Origin: CAZWRK01 sp964635875
Lineage (GTDB): Bacteria; Pseudomonadota; Gammaproteobacteria; Burkholderiales; Aquaspirillaceae
Reading direction: 5' to 3'
Length of the DNA stretch: 14,274 nt
NCBI GenBank assembly: GCA_964635875.1
Contig: CAZWRK010000107.1
Coordinates: forward strand, 1-14,274
How positions within the stretch are numbered: position 1 is the stretch's first letter; every line of letters starts with the position of its first letter. The notes below the pieces were generated by a model, which worked only from the letters and a program-made list of their open reading frames with translations, ran no database searches and was not told the origin of the DNA. Of this stretch, positions 6,132 to 13,600 are shown in pieces. The translations under genes and the position numbers were made by a program.

Positions 6132-7316
6132 TTAAAGCAAACCATCCTTACGGAACATCTCTTTCAGGCCCCGCAAAGCTTGGCGTGTACGTTCTTCGTT
6201 TTCGATCAAAGAGAAACGAACATAGTCATCCCCAAACTCGCCAAAACCAATCCCTGGGCTGACGGCAACCTTGGCATCTGCCAAGATTTTTTTAGAGAAT
6301 TCAAGCGATTTCATATGCTTGTACTGCTCAGGAATGGGCGCCCAAACAAACATTGTTGCTTTCGGGATTTCGACTTTCCAACCGAGCTTATGTAAGCCTT
6401 GGCACAACACGTCGCGCCGCTTGCGATAAATTTCGGTGATTTCTTGCACGCAGTCTTGCGGGCCTTCTAATGCCAAGATCGAGGCAATTTGAATCGGAGC
6501 GAAGGTGCCGTAGTCGTGGTAGCTCTTGAGGCGACCCAAAGCCGCAACCAAGGTCGGGTTGCCCACCATGAAGCCAACACGCCATCCGGGCATGTTGTAG
6601 CTTTTTGAGAGGGTGAAGAACTCGACTGCAACGTCTTTTGCACCGGGCACTTGCATAATCGATGGGGCTTTGTAGCCATCGAAGACGATGTCGGCATAGG
6701 CCAAGTCGTGGACGATATAAATGCCGTATTGTTTGGCGAGTGCAACCAAGCGTTCGAAGAAATCAAGATCGACGCATTGTGTGGTCGGGTTAGACGGGAA
6801 GTTACAAATCAGCATTTTAGGGCGCGGATACATCAGTGTAATCGCGCTTTCGAGGTCGCTGAAGAAGTCACTGCCCGGCTTGATCGGTACACTGCGCACG
6901 TTCGCGCCTGCAATGGCCGGACCATAAATATGAATCGGGTAGGATGGGTTCGGGACTAATACCACATCGTTTGAGTCGAGAACGGCGGTGCAAAGATGGG
7001 CAATCCCTTCTTTTGAACCGATGGTGACAATTGCTTCGCTATCTGGGCAAATATCCACGTCGTAGCGGGTTTTGTACCAAGTCGATACGGCTTTGCGCAG
7101 GCGTGGAATGCCTTTTGAAACAGAATAACGATGGGTGTCGGGGCGGCGAACGGCTTCAATTAATTTTTCGACGATATGCGGCGGCGTAGGGCCATCTGGA
7201 TTCCCCATGCCGAAGTCGATAATATCCTCACCGCGCTTCCTCGCCGCTGCCTTGAGCTCGCCAGTAATGTTAAACACATACGGTGGCAGGCGCTTAATGC
7301 GGGAAAACTCTTCCAT
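6132..7316 (-). CDS. alaC: Class I aminotransferase, AlaC-like (glutamate-pyruvate type)
   Basis: This is a PLP-dependent fold-type I aminotransferase that probably makes alanine from pyruvate with glutamate as donor. The 394-residue protein opens with RIKRLPPYVFNITGELKAAA, which is characteristic of AlaC. It has GMGNPDGPTP (residues 36-45), YSVSKGIPRLRKAV (64-77), SNPT (175-178), HDLAYAD (203-209, D204 contacts the PLP ring nitrogen) and the Schiff-base lysine K238 in TLSKSYNMPGWRVGF (235-249). The ATG at 7316 has CGGAG eight bases upstream. In many betaproteobacteria this gene sits just before hom and thrC, as here. Its product may feed the same amino-acid pool, but a terminator separates it from hom. 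Valine or other keto-acid specificity is possible; substrate choice cannot be read from sequence. Confidence 0.93.
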   Translation of the reverse strand: MEEFSRIKRLPPYVFNITGELKAAARKRGEDIIDFGMGNPDGPTPPHIVEKLIEAVRRPDTHRYSVSKGIPRLRKAVSTWYKTRYDVDICPDSEAIVTIGSKEGIAHLCTAVLDSNDVVLVPNPSYPIHIYGPAIAGANVRSVPIKPGSDFFSDLESAITLMYPRPKMLICNFPSNPTTQCVDLDFFERLVALAKQYGIYIVHDLAYADIVFDGYKAPSIMQVPGAKDVAVEFFTLSKSYNMPGWRVGFMVGNPTLVAALGRLKSYHDYGTFAPIQIASILALEGPQDCVQEITEIYRKRRDVLCQGLHKLGWKVEIPKATMFVWAPIPEQYKHMKSLEFSKKILADAKVAVSPGIGFGEFGDDYVRFSLIENEERTRQALRGLKEMFRKDGLL

Positions 7317-7550
7317 GATTCGACTCCGAGGTTCGGGTTACGGTTTACGTTAAAGGGCTATAATCCTATCGCAATATTTTTTGCGCTGCACTACGGCCGT
7401 CACGAATTTGCACATCTATTGGGCAAGATCTTGGCAGATATTGGCAAAATACAGGGGATAAACCCTAAAGACGTTCGGCGCTGCCCGTCCGGTCATCTTG
7501 CTGAGTTCAAAATTGTGGTGGCGTAGACATTATTTAGAAAGTCTTCTCTC
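7317..7550. promoter_or_regulatory. Divergent control region, aminotransferase / Mth938-domain gene
   Basis: This 234-base gap between two divergent genes should hold promoters for both, but I found no strong sigma-70 match on either strand. Visible structure: three head-to-tail TTGG(G)CA units at 7419-7450, a perfect palindrome CAAGATCTTG at 7424-7433, and AGGGG/ACCCT inverted arms near 7453-7466. These are candidate regulator sites. No ORF here looks coding. Confidence 0.5.
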
Positions 7551-7916
7551 ATGAAAATGCACCTTGCCAAAGCGCCCGGTCAAAATGCTTTTACGGCCTA
7601 TCGAGATGGGTTTGTCAGTATCAATCAGGTTGAATATGCGCCGCCCCTGTTGGTGACACCGACGCTGCTGGAGGTTTGGGGCGTGAGTGATTTTGCTGCA
7701 CTAGAGTCTGAGCACTTTAAAGCGCTTCTTGAGCACCAGCCTGAAATTGTGCTGCTTGGCACGGGGCGTCAGCAGCGTTTCCCGCATCCTCGTTTAACGG
7801 CCGATTTGCTTCATGCGGGCATTGGTGTCGAGGCGATGAACAATGAGGCTGCGTGCCGAACATTTAATATTCTGATGAATGAAGACCGGCGGGTGCTGGT
7901 GGTGCTATTGCCGTAA
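7551..7916 (+). CDS. Mth938-domain-containing protein (DUF498 family)
   Basis: This is a 121-residue soluble protein of the Mth938-like fold family, which includes bacterial Xcc1710-type proteins and the mitochondrial complex I assembly factor NDUFAF3. The bacterial function is not established. The family pattern is clear: an N-terminal beta-rich part with FVSINQVEYAPPLLVTP (residues 21-37), EIVLLGTGRQQRFP (65-78), then GIGVEAMNNEAACRTFNIL (90-108) and the closing EDRRVLVVLLP (111-121). Length and the LLGTG/GVE/M-acidic/A-RT-N pattern fit well. The start could be the ATG at 7551 or the one at 7557; neither has a strong ribosome site. It is a single-gene unit that converges with plsY on a bidirectional terminator. 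Confidence 0.88.
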   Translation: MKMHLAKAPGQNAFTAYRDGFVSINQVEYAPPLLVTPTLLEVWGVSDFAALESEHFKALLEHQPEIVLLGTGRQQRFPHPRLTADLLHAGIGVEAMNNEAACRTFNILMNEDRRVLVVLLP

Positions 7917-7933
7917 GCCTGCCGCTGTGGAAT

Positions 7934-7969
7934 AAAAAAAGGATGCCCTGTGAGTGGCATCCTTTTTTT
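7934..7969. terminator. Bidirectional terminator between the Mth938-domain gene and plsY
   Basis: A perfect 14-bp inverted repeat, AAAAAAAGGATGCC / GGCATCCTTTTTTT with an 8-base loop, gives a GC stem plus U-tract in both directions. It begins 17 bases after one stop codon and ends 5 bases before the other. Confidence 0.93.
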
Positions 7970-7974
7970 GTGGA

Positions 7975-8598
7975 TTAAGCTGATTTGTCGTTGCCTGATC
8001 CGCCAATGCGTGTTTCTTGCCCCATCAGAATATTGAGCATGTTTTGCTTGTGGCGGCGCAATAGCAGCATCGCAATGACGACGGTTGCACCAAAGTAGGG
8101 GCTGGGGCTGTCTGGCAGGAAGTACCATGCATAGACCGGCGCAGCCAAAGCCGCTAAGAGTGCAGCGAGTGACGACATCCGCGAGATGACGGCCACTGCA
8201 ATCCATGTGGCAAACGTGGCCAAGGCGAGCCAGCCGTTAAATGCAATTAAGATGCCCAGTGCGGTTGCGACGCCTTTGCCACCGTGGAAGCGGAAAAAAA
8301 TCGGCCACATATGACCAATAAGCACTGCAATCGCGACCATGGCAATTTCGGGGCCTGCCAGTCCAAAGCGCGCAGCAAACATTTGCGCCAGAAACACCGC
8401 GAACCAGCCTTTTGCGGCATCGCCAACTAAGGTGAGTAATGCGGCGACCTTGTTGCCGGTGCGTAGGACATTAGTAGCACCGGGGTTTTTCGAGCCAAAG
8501 GTGCGGGGATCGGTTAATTTCATCAATTTGCTGACAATGACAGCAAAGGATAAAGAGCCAATTAAATAGGCCGCAACGACGAATGCTATCGTGTACAT
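7975..8598 (-). CDS. plsY: PlsY, acyl-phosphate:glycerol-3-phosphate acyltransferase
   Basis: PlsY is the inner-membrane enzyme that moves an acyl group from acyl phosphate to the sn-1 position of glycerol 3-phosphate, the first committed step of phospholipid synthesis in the PlsX-PlsY route. The 207-residue polytopic protein shows the three conserved cytoplasmic motifs: GSLSFAVI (residues 14-21), GSKNPGATNVLR (35-46) and GHMWPIFFRFHGGKGVAT (95-112). Length and hydrophobicity are normal for the family. The start at 8598 is the family start; the ribosome site is weak. It is divergent from folB, an arrangement also known in enteric bacteria. A likely sigma-70 promoter lies at 8628-8656. PlsY makes precursors used later by PgsA, encoded near the right end, but the genes are not co-transcribed. 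Confidence 0.97.
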   Translation of the reverse strand: MYTIAFVVAAYLIGSLSFAVIVSKLMKLTDPRTFGSKNPGATNVLRTGNKVAALLTLVGDAAKGWFAVFLAQMFAARFGLAGPEIAMVAIAVLIGHMWPIFFRFHGGKGVATALGILIAFNGWLALATFATWIAVAVISRMSSLAALLAALAAPVYAWYFLPDSPSPYFGATVVIAMLLLRRHKQNMLNILMGQETRIGGSGNDKSA

Positions 8599-8627
8599 GG
8601 GGTTTTCACTAGAATACGGGGTTTAGC

Positions 8628-8656
8628 ATTGTACGGCATCAGGGCGAGAGCCCCAA
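8628..8656 (-). promoter_or_regulatory. Probable sigma-70 promoter for plsY
   Basis: On the minus strand TTGGGG (8656-8651), a 17-base spacer and TACAAT (8633-8628) match the consensus at 3 of 6 and 5 of 6 positions. A start near 8621 would give a leader of about 23 nt before the plsY ATG. Confidence 0.5.
8642..8653 (+). other. GNRA-type hairpin in the folB leader
   Basis: GGGC-GAGA-GCCC forms a 4-bp GC stem closed by a GAGA tetraloop, 15 bases before the folB ATG. FolB has no visible Shine-Dalgarno sequence, so a leader structure may matter. The hairpin also overlaps the plsY -35 element, so its sequence may be constrained for another reason. Confidence 0.35.
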
Positions 8657-8668
8657 CCCGGCACCCGA

Positions 8669-9028
8669 ATGGACATCATTTTCCTCCGCGAAGTTCGCAT
8701 CAATACGGTGATTGGCGTGTACGAATGGGAGCGGCAAGTGCCGCAAACCATCGAGCTTGATCTGGATATTGGTATCCCCAGCGAACAACCCTGTCACAGC
8801 GATAATATCGGTGACACGATTCATTATGGCGTTGTCGTCGATCGACTTCGCTCCATCCTTGCTGAGCAACATTTCCTGTTGATTGAAGCACTTGCAGAAC
8901 ACATTGCGCACGTCATCCGAGAGGAGTTTGGTGCGCCGTGGGTGCGAGTGTCTGTCACTAAACTGGGTATTTTGGCTGGCGTAAAGCGTGTTGGCGTGAT
9001 TATTGAGCGAGGACATCGGCCGCGTTAG
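8669..9028 (+). CDS. folB: Dihydroneopterin aldolase
   Basis: FolB is the cytosolic enzyme of folate synthesis that cleaves 7,8-dihydroneopterin to 6-hydroxymethyl-7,8-dihydropterin and glycolaldehyde. The 119-residue protein has the family opening DIIFLREVRINTVIGVYEWE with the pterin-contact region at E19, Y53 in the DTIHYGVV stretch, E73 in LLIEALAEHIA (pterin binding) and the catalytic lysine K98 in VSVTKLG. Length matches the usual 115-125. It starts 70 bases from the divergent plsY. The ATG at 8669 lacks a visible ribosome site, but no better in-frame start exists and the N-terminus aligns with the family. The thioesterase gene downstream is 117 bases away and may or may not be co-transcribed. 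Confidence 0.96.
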   Translation: MDIIFLREVRINTVIGVYEWERQVPQTIELDLDIGIPSEQPCHSDNIGDTIHYGVVVDRLRSILAEQHFLLIEALAEHIAHVIREEFGAPWVRVSVTKLGILAGVKRVGVIIERGHRPR

Positions 9029-9145
9029 TGTCGTGATTTTTTGGCCTCTTTCGTGGCGTTTGTGCGACAAGACATGGCGAGCTTCGCGTGTTGTGGGCTT
9101 AAAACGCATATGCTCTCCATATACAAATTGCCCGAAAGAATGGCT

Positions 9146-9583
9146 ATGTCTACGCTCACCCGTTGTATCGAAGTGGATGCATTTCAGGCGCTCATCGACC
9201 GTGAGCTGCCACTTTGTGCCATGTTTGGCATTCGCATTGAGGAGATTGAATACGGTTCTGCGAAAATGCGGATGCATTTTAATCCAAGCCAAATTCGCCC
9301 CGGAGGAACGGTAGCGGGTCCGGCGCTGATGACGCTGGCTGATGTGACGTTATACGCGGTGGTCTTGGGGATGATTGGGCCGGTGGAGCTGGCGGTAACC
9401 ACCAGCTTAAATATCAACTTTCTGCGTAAGCCTCCGCAACACGACATCATTGCTGAGGGACGGATTCTGAAGCTCGGCAAGCGCTTGGCGATTGGTGAAG
9501 TTTTTCTGCACTCAGAGGGGTTGGATGAGCCGGTGGCGCATGTCACAGGGACTTATTCGATTCCGCCGCGCACCTCTGTTTGA
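9146..9583 (+). CDS. PaaI-family hotdog-fold thioesterase
   Basis: This is a 145-residue single-domain hotdog protein of the PaaI/YbgC-like thioesterase superfamily, which hydrolyses acyl-CoA or aryl-CoA thioesters in the cytosol. Diagnostic patterns are the loop and helix start GTVAGPALMTLAD (residues 54-66), where D66 sits at the usual active-site acidic position, and the strand AVTTSLNINFLRKP (83-96). Length is normal. The frame is open from 9041, but the extra N-terminus is unlike the family. ATGs lie at 9140 and 9146; GAAAG at 9134-9138 is better spaced for 9146, so I chose that one, with low certainty between them. The substrate is unknown; neighbours (folB, haemoglobin) give no hint. 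Confidence 0.87.
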   Translation: MSTLTRCIEVDAFQALIDRELPLCAMFGIRIEEIEYGSAKMRMHFNPSQIRPGGTVAGPALMTLADVTLYAVVLGMIGPVELAVTTSLNINFLRKPPQHDIIAEGRILKLGKRLAIGEVFLHSEGLDEPVAHVTGTYSIPPRTSV

Positions 9584-9593
9584 AGCGCTACAC

Positions 9594-9635
9594 AAAACAC
9601 CACCCTTGGTCTGTTCGAGAGGGTGGTGTTTTTTT
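9594..9635. terminator. Bidirectional terminator between thioesterase and haemoglobin genes
   Basis: An 11-bp stem AACACCACCCT/AGGGTGGTGTT (9596-9606 with 9620-9630) is followed by five T on the plus strand and by a shorter T run on the minus strand. It lies between two convergent stop codons (9583 and 9641). Confidence 0.9.
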
Positions 9636-9640
9636 GTTCA

Positions 9641-10024
9641 TTAGCCATGGTTGCGCATAAAGTCTGCGGTGTTCCACAGTGCTTCATCGAGCTTTTTCTG
9701 TAATTCCGGCTCTATTGGAAATTCTGCCATGGCCTGTCGCATGCAGTACATCCATTGGTCGCGGCCAAAATCATCAATTTTGAATGGCATATGGCGCGCT
9801 CTGAGGCGTGGGTGGCCAAATTTCTCGATATATAAACTCGGCCCACCGAGCCAGCCGGATAAAAACATAAATAACTTATCCGCAGATTCGGTGAGATCGG
9901 CTGGATGCATCCGTCGCACTTCGGTCGCGGTTGGATCTTGGTCCATGATTTCGTAAAAGCGATCGACGAGGCGGCGCAGTACGGCTTCGCCACCTAATAG
10001 GGAGTAAGGCGTAATTTCTTGCAT
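9641..10024 (-). CDS. glbO: Group II truncated haemoglobin (GlbO-type)
   Basis: This is a 127-residue 2-over-2 globin of group II. Such proteins bind O2 and other small ligands and are linked to oxygen chemistry or protection against NO and peroxide, with no single proven role. The family features are the start PYSLLGGE, RFYEIMDQDP (residues 22-31, Y24 at position B10), SGWLGGPSLYIEKFGHPRLR (56-75), the proximal haem histidine H78 in RARHMPF, and W91 at G8 in DQWMYCM. W91 with Y24 is typical of group II distal pockets. The N-terminus at 10024 fits; the ribosome site is an A/G-rich AGAGAAAGAA. It reads leftward 138 bases after guaB but is separated from it by a strong terminator, so it should have its own promoter in 10025-10100. 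I see no clear match there. Confidence 0.93.
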   Translation of the reverse strand: MQEITPYSLLGGEAVLRRLVDRFYEIMDQDPTATEVRRMHPADLTESADKLFMFLSGWLGGPSLYIEKFGHPRLRARHMPFKIDDFGRDQWMYCMRQAMAEFPIEPELQKKLDEALWNTADFMRNHG

Positions 10025-10097
10025 GTTTGTATTCTTTCTCTAGTTGACGAGCCTGTTTGCTCGCCGAAGGTCGTGTAGCCCAGCACTATTTTGGCAT

Positions 10098-10125
10098 AAA
10101 AAAACCCCAGCGTTGGCTGGGGTTT
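10098..10125 (-). terminator. Intrinsic terminator of guaB
   Basis: A perfect 10-bp stem AAACCCCAGC/GCTGGGGTTT with a 4-base loop runs into seven T on the minus strand (10104-10098). It lies 37 bases after the guaB stop. Confidence 0.93.
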
Positions 10126-10162
10126 CTGCGTCCTATTGTCGCTATTTTTGCGGCAAAAGAAC

Positions 10163-11623
10163 TTAGTCCATACGATAGTTTGGTGCTTCTTTGGTGATTT
10201 GCACATCATGAACATGCGATTCACGCATCCCCGCTGAAGTGATTTCAACAAATTCTGCTTTTTCACGCATGTCGTCGATGGTGGCGCAACCGCAGTAGCC
10301 CATCGAGGAGCGGAGACCGCCCATCAATTGGTGCATCACGGCAACGGCAGAGCCTTTGTATGGAACGCGGCCTTCGATGCCTTCGGGAACCAGTTTGTCG
10401 ACATTACCTTCGTTGTCTTGGAAGTAACGGTCGCTGGAGCCTTGTTGCATTGCACCGAGTGAACCCATGCCACGGTAGCTCTTAAAGGAGCGGCCTTGGT
10501 ACAGTTCAATTTCGCCCGGTGCTTCTTCGGTACCGGCCAACAAACCACCCAGCATGACCGCATTTGCGCCCGAGGCAATTGCTTTGGCGATGTCACCCGA
10601 GAAGCGGATGCCGCCATCGGCGATCAGGGGTATGCCTGTGCCTTTGAGTGCATCGCATACATTGGATACGGCTGAGAGCTGAGGCACCCCAACACCGGCA
10701 ACGATCCGCGTGGTGCAAATCGAGCCAGGGCCAATGCCGACTTTCACGCCATCCGCGCCTGCGTCTGCTAATGCGCGAGCAGCTGCTGCCGTGGCAATGT
10801 TTCCGCCGATCACGTCCACATGAGGGAAGTTTTGTTTAACCCAGCGAACGCGATCAATCACGCCTTGGCTATGGCCGTGGGCGGTGTCAACCACAATGAC
10901 GTCAACGCCTGCTGCGACGAGCAGTTCGACACGTTCGTCTGTGCCTTCACCGACGCCAACCGCAGCACCCACCCGCAATTGACCTTGGCTGTCTTTGCAT
11001 GCCAAAGGTTTTTCGCTGGTTTTAATGATGTCTTTAACGGTAATCAGGCCTTTGAGCTCGAAGTTGTCATTGACGACCAAGACGCGCTCTAATTTATGCG
11101 CGTGCATCAGTTCGCGTGCTTCTTCGAGGCTGGCACCTTCTTTGACCGTGACTAGACGCTCACGTGGGGTCATGATGTCGCGTACCGGCATGTCGTAACG
11201 AGTTTCGAAACGAATGTCACGGTTGGTGACAATGCCGACGACTTTGCCGTCTTGAATGACCGGCAGACCCGAGATTCTATTCTCACGGGCAAGGACGATC
11301 ACATCTTTGACAAGCATGTCGGGGCGGATGGTAATGGGTTCTTTGACCACGCCAGATTCATGACGCTTGACGCGCGCGACTTCTTGCGCTTGACGTGCAG
11401 GAGACATGTTCTTGTGGACAATGCCGATGCCGCCTTCTTGAGCTACAGCAATCGCAAGGCGCGCTTCTGTAACGGTATCCATTGCGGCGGATACTAAAGG
11501 CAGATTGAGGCTGATATTACGAGACAGGCGAGTCGATAAGCTGACGTCGCGAGGTAGGACGTTAGAGTGAGCAGGGATCAGAAGTACATCATCAAAGGTG
11601 TACGCTTTCTGGACGATGCGCAT
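10163..11623 (-). CDS. guaB: IMP dehydrogenase
   Basis: GuaB oxidises IMP to XMP with NAD+, the rate-limiting step of guanine nucleotide synthesis. The 486-residue product fits the family length (about 488). It begins MRIVQKAYTFDDVLLIPAHS. The TIM barrel is interrupted by two CBS domains (about residues 93-150 and 153-210). The catalytic cysteine is C303 in the loop GIGPGSICTTRIVAGVG. The C-terminal flap region contains YRGMGSLGAM and SSDRYFQ. I chose the ATG at 11623, with AAAGGAAAGG upstream, over a longer frame to 11725 whose extra residues are unlike the family and cross the promoter. guaA does not follow: a terminator comes right after the gene. It is divergent from uvrC and has a good TATAAT box close to the start. 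Confidence 0.98.
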   Translation of the reverse strand: MRIVQKAYTFDDVLLIPAHSNVLPRDVSLSTRLSRNISLNLPLVSAAMDTVTEARLAIAVAQEGGIGIVHKNMSPARQAQEVARVKRHESGVVKEPITIRPDMLVKDVIVLARENRISGLPVIQDGKVVGIVTNRDIRFETRYDMPVRDIMTPRERLVTVKEGASLEEARELMHAHKLERVLVVNDNFELKGLITVKDIIKTSEKPLACKDSQGQLRVGAAVGVGEGTDERVELLVAAGVDVIVVDTAHGHSQGVIDRVRWVKQNFPHVDVIGGNIATAAAARALADAGADGVKVGIGPGSICTTRIVAGVGVPQLSAVSNVCDALKGTGIPLIADGGIRFSGDIAKAIASGANAVMLGGLLAGTEEAPGEIELYQGRSFKSYRGMGSLGAMQQGSSDRYFQDNEGNVDKLVPEGIEGRVPYKGSAVAVMHQLMGGLRSSMGYCGCATIDDMREKAEFVEITSAGMRESHVHDVQITKEAPNYRMD

Positions 11624-11648
11624 GGCCTTTCCTTTGCGGCAAAAAAAC

Positions 11649-11678
11649 ATTATACGGAGGTGTCGAGGGCTTATGCAA
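11649..11678 (-). promoter_or_regulatory. Sigma-70 promoter for guaB
   Basis: On the minus strand a perfect TATAAT (11654-11649) stands 18 bases from TTGCAT (11678-11673), a weak -35. The start would be near 11642, with a leader of about 20 nt that contains the ribosome site. Confidence 0.68.
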
Positions 11679-11688
11679 AAAATAGTCG

Positions 11689-11716
11689 TTGGCACCGTGT
11701 GCAGCAACCATAGAAT
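11689..11716 (+). promoter_or_regulatory. Probable sigma-70 promoter for uvrC
   Basis: TTGGCA (11689-11694), a 16-base spacer and TAGAAT (11711-11716) match the consensus at 4 of 6 and 5 of 6 positions. The start would be near 11723, with a leader of about 57 nt before uvrC. It lies back to back with the guaB promoter. Confidence 0.55.
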
Positions 11717-11779
11717 ATCGAGCAAAAAATCTCTGGCACAAGCTGCTTTTACCCGTCTTTTTTATGGTTTTTGATCAAT

Positions 11780-13579
11780 ATGTTGGATATTCAAGCGGTT
11801 CTTGAGGCGCTGCCACACCTGCCAGGTGTGTATCGTATGCTAGATGCGGAAGGGCAGCTTTTATATGTCGGCAAAGCCGTCGATCTGAAAAAAAGAGTCA
11901 GCTCTTATTTTCAAAAAAGTGGTTTGTCGCCTCGAATTCAGTTGATGGTCAAGCAAATTGCGCAGATTGAAACCACCGTTGTGCGCAATGAAGCGGAAGC
12001 GCTGTTGCTTGAAAACAACCTTATTAAAGCGCTTCATCCGCGCTATAACATTTTGTTTCGAGACGACAAGTCCTATCCCTACTTGATGTTGTCCGGCCAT
12101 GCGTATCCGCAACTGAGTGTTCATCGCGGGCGTTTGTTACCGCAACATCGGTATTTTGGCCCATATCCCAATAGCTCCGCCGTTCGTGAAGCCATTCAAA
12201 CGCTGCAACAGGTTTTTTTGTTACGAACTTGCGAAGATACGGCTTTTCAGCATCGAGCGCGGCCTTGTTTGCTGCATCAAATCAAGCGGTGTTCTGCGCC
12301 ATGTACCGATCAAATCACCCCTAAGGCTTACCAAGCCGATGTCGATCGGGCCTGTGCTTTTCTCTCTGGGCAGCCGCATGCTGTTGTTGACCAGCTTACC
12401 CAAGACATGTTTCTCGCGAGCGATACCCTTGATTTTGAAACTGCAGCAGTTCTGCGTGACCGTATACAGGCTTTATCTCGCATCCAAGAAAAACAGTACA
12501 TCAGCAGCCACGATACTGCGCTGAACTGCGATGTGATTTCTGTGGTCGGTGAGGGGGATATGTATTGCGTGAATGTGGTGATGATTCGAGGCGGCCAGCA
12601 TTTGGGGGACAAAAGTTTGTTTCCAGACAACGCCGAGGGTTGCGATGCCGAGCATGTTTTGAATGCCTTTGTGATGCAACATTATGCTAATCATCCGCCG
12701 CCGCCCTTGGTGCTCAGTCGGTATGCGGTCAATCCTGATATTGGCGCGTACTTGCGTCAAGCATCGAATGTTTCGCTTCAGTTTAGCCATCAACCGCGAG
12801 GTCAGAGGCGTGTTTGGCTGGAGATGTCAGAAAAAAATGGTCGTTTGGCGTTAGCCAAGAAACAAGATGCAAAAAGCACGCAAGAGTCACGATTATTGGC
12901 GCTTAATGAGGTATTGGGCGGCGAATTTCGCCGTATGGAGTGCTTTGACATTAGCCACACGATGGGCGAGGCAACGGTGGCGAGTTGCGTGGTGTTTGAT
13001 CATGGTGCGATGCAGTCTGCGGAGTATCGGCGTTTTAATATCAGCGGGATCACACCCGGCGATGATTACGCGGCGATGCACCAAGCATTACAACGTCGGT
13101 ATGCCGAGACGGCGCAAGGGATTGGCCAGCGCCCAGATTTGCTTTTGATTGATGGTGGACAAGGGCAGGTGAAAGTGGCTTGTCACGTTTTGGATGAGTT
13201 GGGTCTAGCGGATATTCCGATATTGGGTGTGGCGAAGGGGGAGGCTCGCAAGCCCGGTTTGGAGACGCTGATCCTCGCTCGAGAGGAAAAAACGCTACAA
13301 TTGCCCAGCCATCACCCTGCTTTGCATTTGATTCAGACGGTTCGGGATGAGGCGCATCGGTTTGCCATTACCGGTCATCGCGCGCAGCGCGCTAAAGCGC
13401 GAACGACTTCACGCTTGGAGTCTATTCCAGGGATTGGCCCAAAACGTCGGCAACGACTGTTGATTCGTTTTGGCGGGCTGAAAGGGCTTTCTGCGGCGAG
13501 TCTTGACGATATTGCCGGTGTGGAGGGAATTAGCCAGCGTTTGGCTGAGACCATTTATCATGCTTTGCATGAGGCTTGA
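11780..13579 (+). CDS. uvrC: UvrABC excinuclease subunit C
   Basis: UvrC makes both incisions around DNA damage in nucleotide excision repair after loading by UvrA and UvrB. The 599-residue protein has all the domains. The N-terminal GIY-YIG nuclease (about 13-90) carries Y18, Y29, R39 and E78 for the 3' cut. Four cysteines (C151, C163, C171, C175) have the spacing 12-8-4 known for the UvrC iron-sulfur cluster. The UVR motif that meets UvrB is about 205-232. The RNase H-like nuclease for the 5' cut carries D390, DD in PGDDYAAM (427-433), D458 in LLLIDGGQGQ and H526 in DEAHRFAI. A C-terminal helix-hairpin-helix pair lies at about 546-598. The ATG at 11780 has no clear Shine-Dalgarno sequence; a TTG at 11771 is an alternative. 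pgsA follows at 74 bases, a very common uvrC-pgsA pairing. Confidence 0.98.
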   Translation: MLDIQAVLEALPHLPGVYRMLDAEGQLLYVGKAVDLKKRVSSYFQKSGLSPRIQLMVKQIAQIETTVVRNEAEALLLENNLIKALHPRYNILFRDDKSYPYLMLSGHAYPQLSVHRGRLLPQHRYFGPYPNSSAVREAIQTLQQVFLLRTCEDTAFQHRARPCLLHQIKRCSAPCTDQITPKAYQADVDRACAFLSGQPHAVVDQLTQDMFLASDTLDFETAAVLRDRIQALSRIQEKQYISSHDTALNCDVISVVGEGDMYCVNVVMIRGGQHLGDKSLFPDNAEGCDAEHVLNAFVMQHYANHPPPPLVLSRYAVNPDIGAYLRQASNVSLQFSHQPRGQRRVWLEMSEKNGRLALAKKQDAKSTQESRLLALNEVLGGEFRRMECFDISHTMGEATVASCVVFDHGAMQSAEYRRFNISGITPGDDYAAMHQALQRRYAETAQGIGQRPDLLLIDGGQGQVKVACHVLDELGLADIPILGVAKGEARKPGLETLILAREEKTLQLPSHHPALHLIQTVRDEAHRFAITGHRAQRAKARTTSRLESIPGIGPKRRQRLLIRFGGLKGLSAASLDDIAGVEGISQRLAETIYHALHEA

Positions 13580-13589
13580 TGGCCTCATG
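13568..13589 (+). other. Hairpin across the uvrC stop codon
   Basis: CATGAGGC / GCCTCATG is a perfect 8-bp inverted repeat with loop TTGATG that contains the TGA stop of uvrC. There is no U-tract. It could protect the 3' end of the message or be an incidental palindrome. A second hairpin follows 11 bases later. Confidence 0.5.
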
Positions 13590-13600
13590 TCTAGGTTTTA

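Noticed and set aside
9041..9139. An N-terminal extension of the PaaI-type thioesterase
   Set aside because: It would start with TTG at 9041, and its sequence does not look like the hotdog family; starts at 9140 or 9146 fit.
8639..9292. A 217-codon open frame on the minus strand across folB and the start of the thioesterase
   Set aside because: It is antisense to a clearly recognisable FolB with all active-site residues, its translation resembles no family I know and is rich in His/Arg/Asn, and it has no ribosome site. It is a shadow frame.
11691..11703. A possible sigma-54 promoter (TGGCAC...GC) upstream of uvrC
   Set aside because: The distance between the GG and GC elements is two bases too short for sigma-54, and TTGGCA-N16-TAGAAT explains the same bases as a sigma-70 promoter.
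11624..11725. A 34-residue N-terminal extension of guaB
   Set aside because: The extension crosses a TATAAT promoter and is unlike other IMP dehydrogenases; the ATG at 11623 has a good ribosome site and the usual family start.
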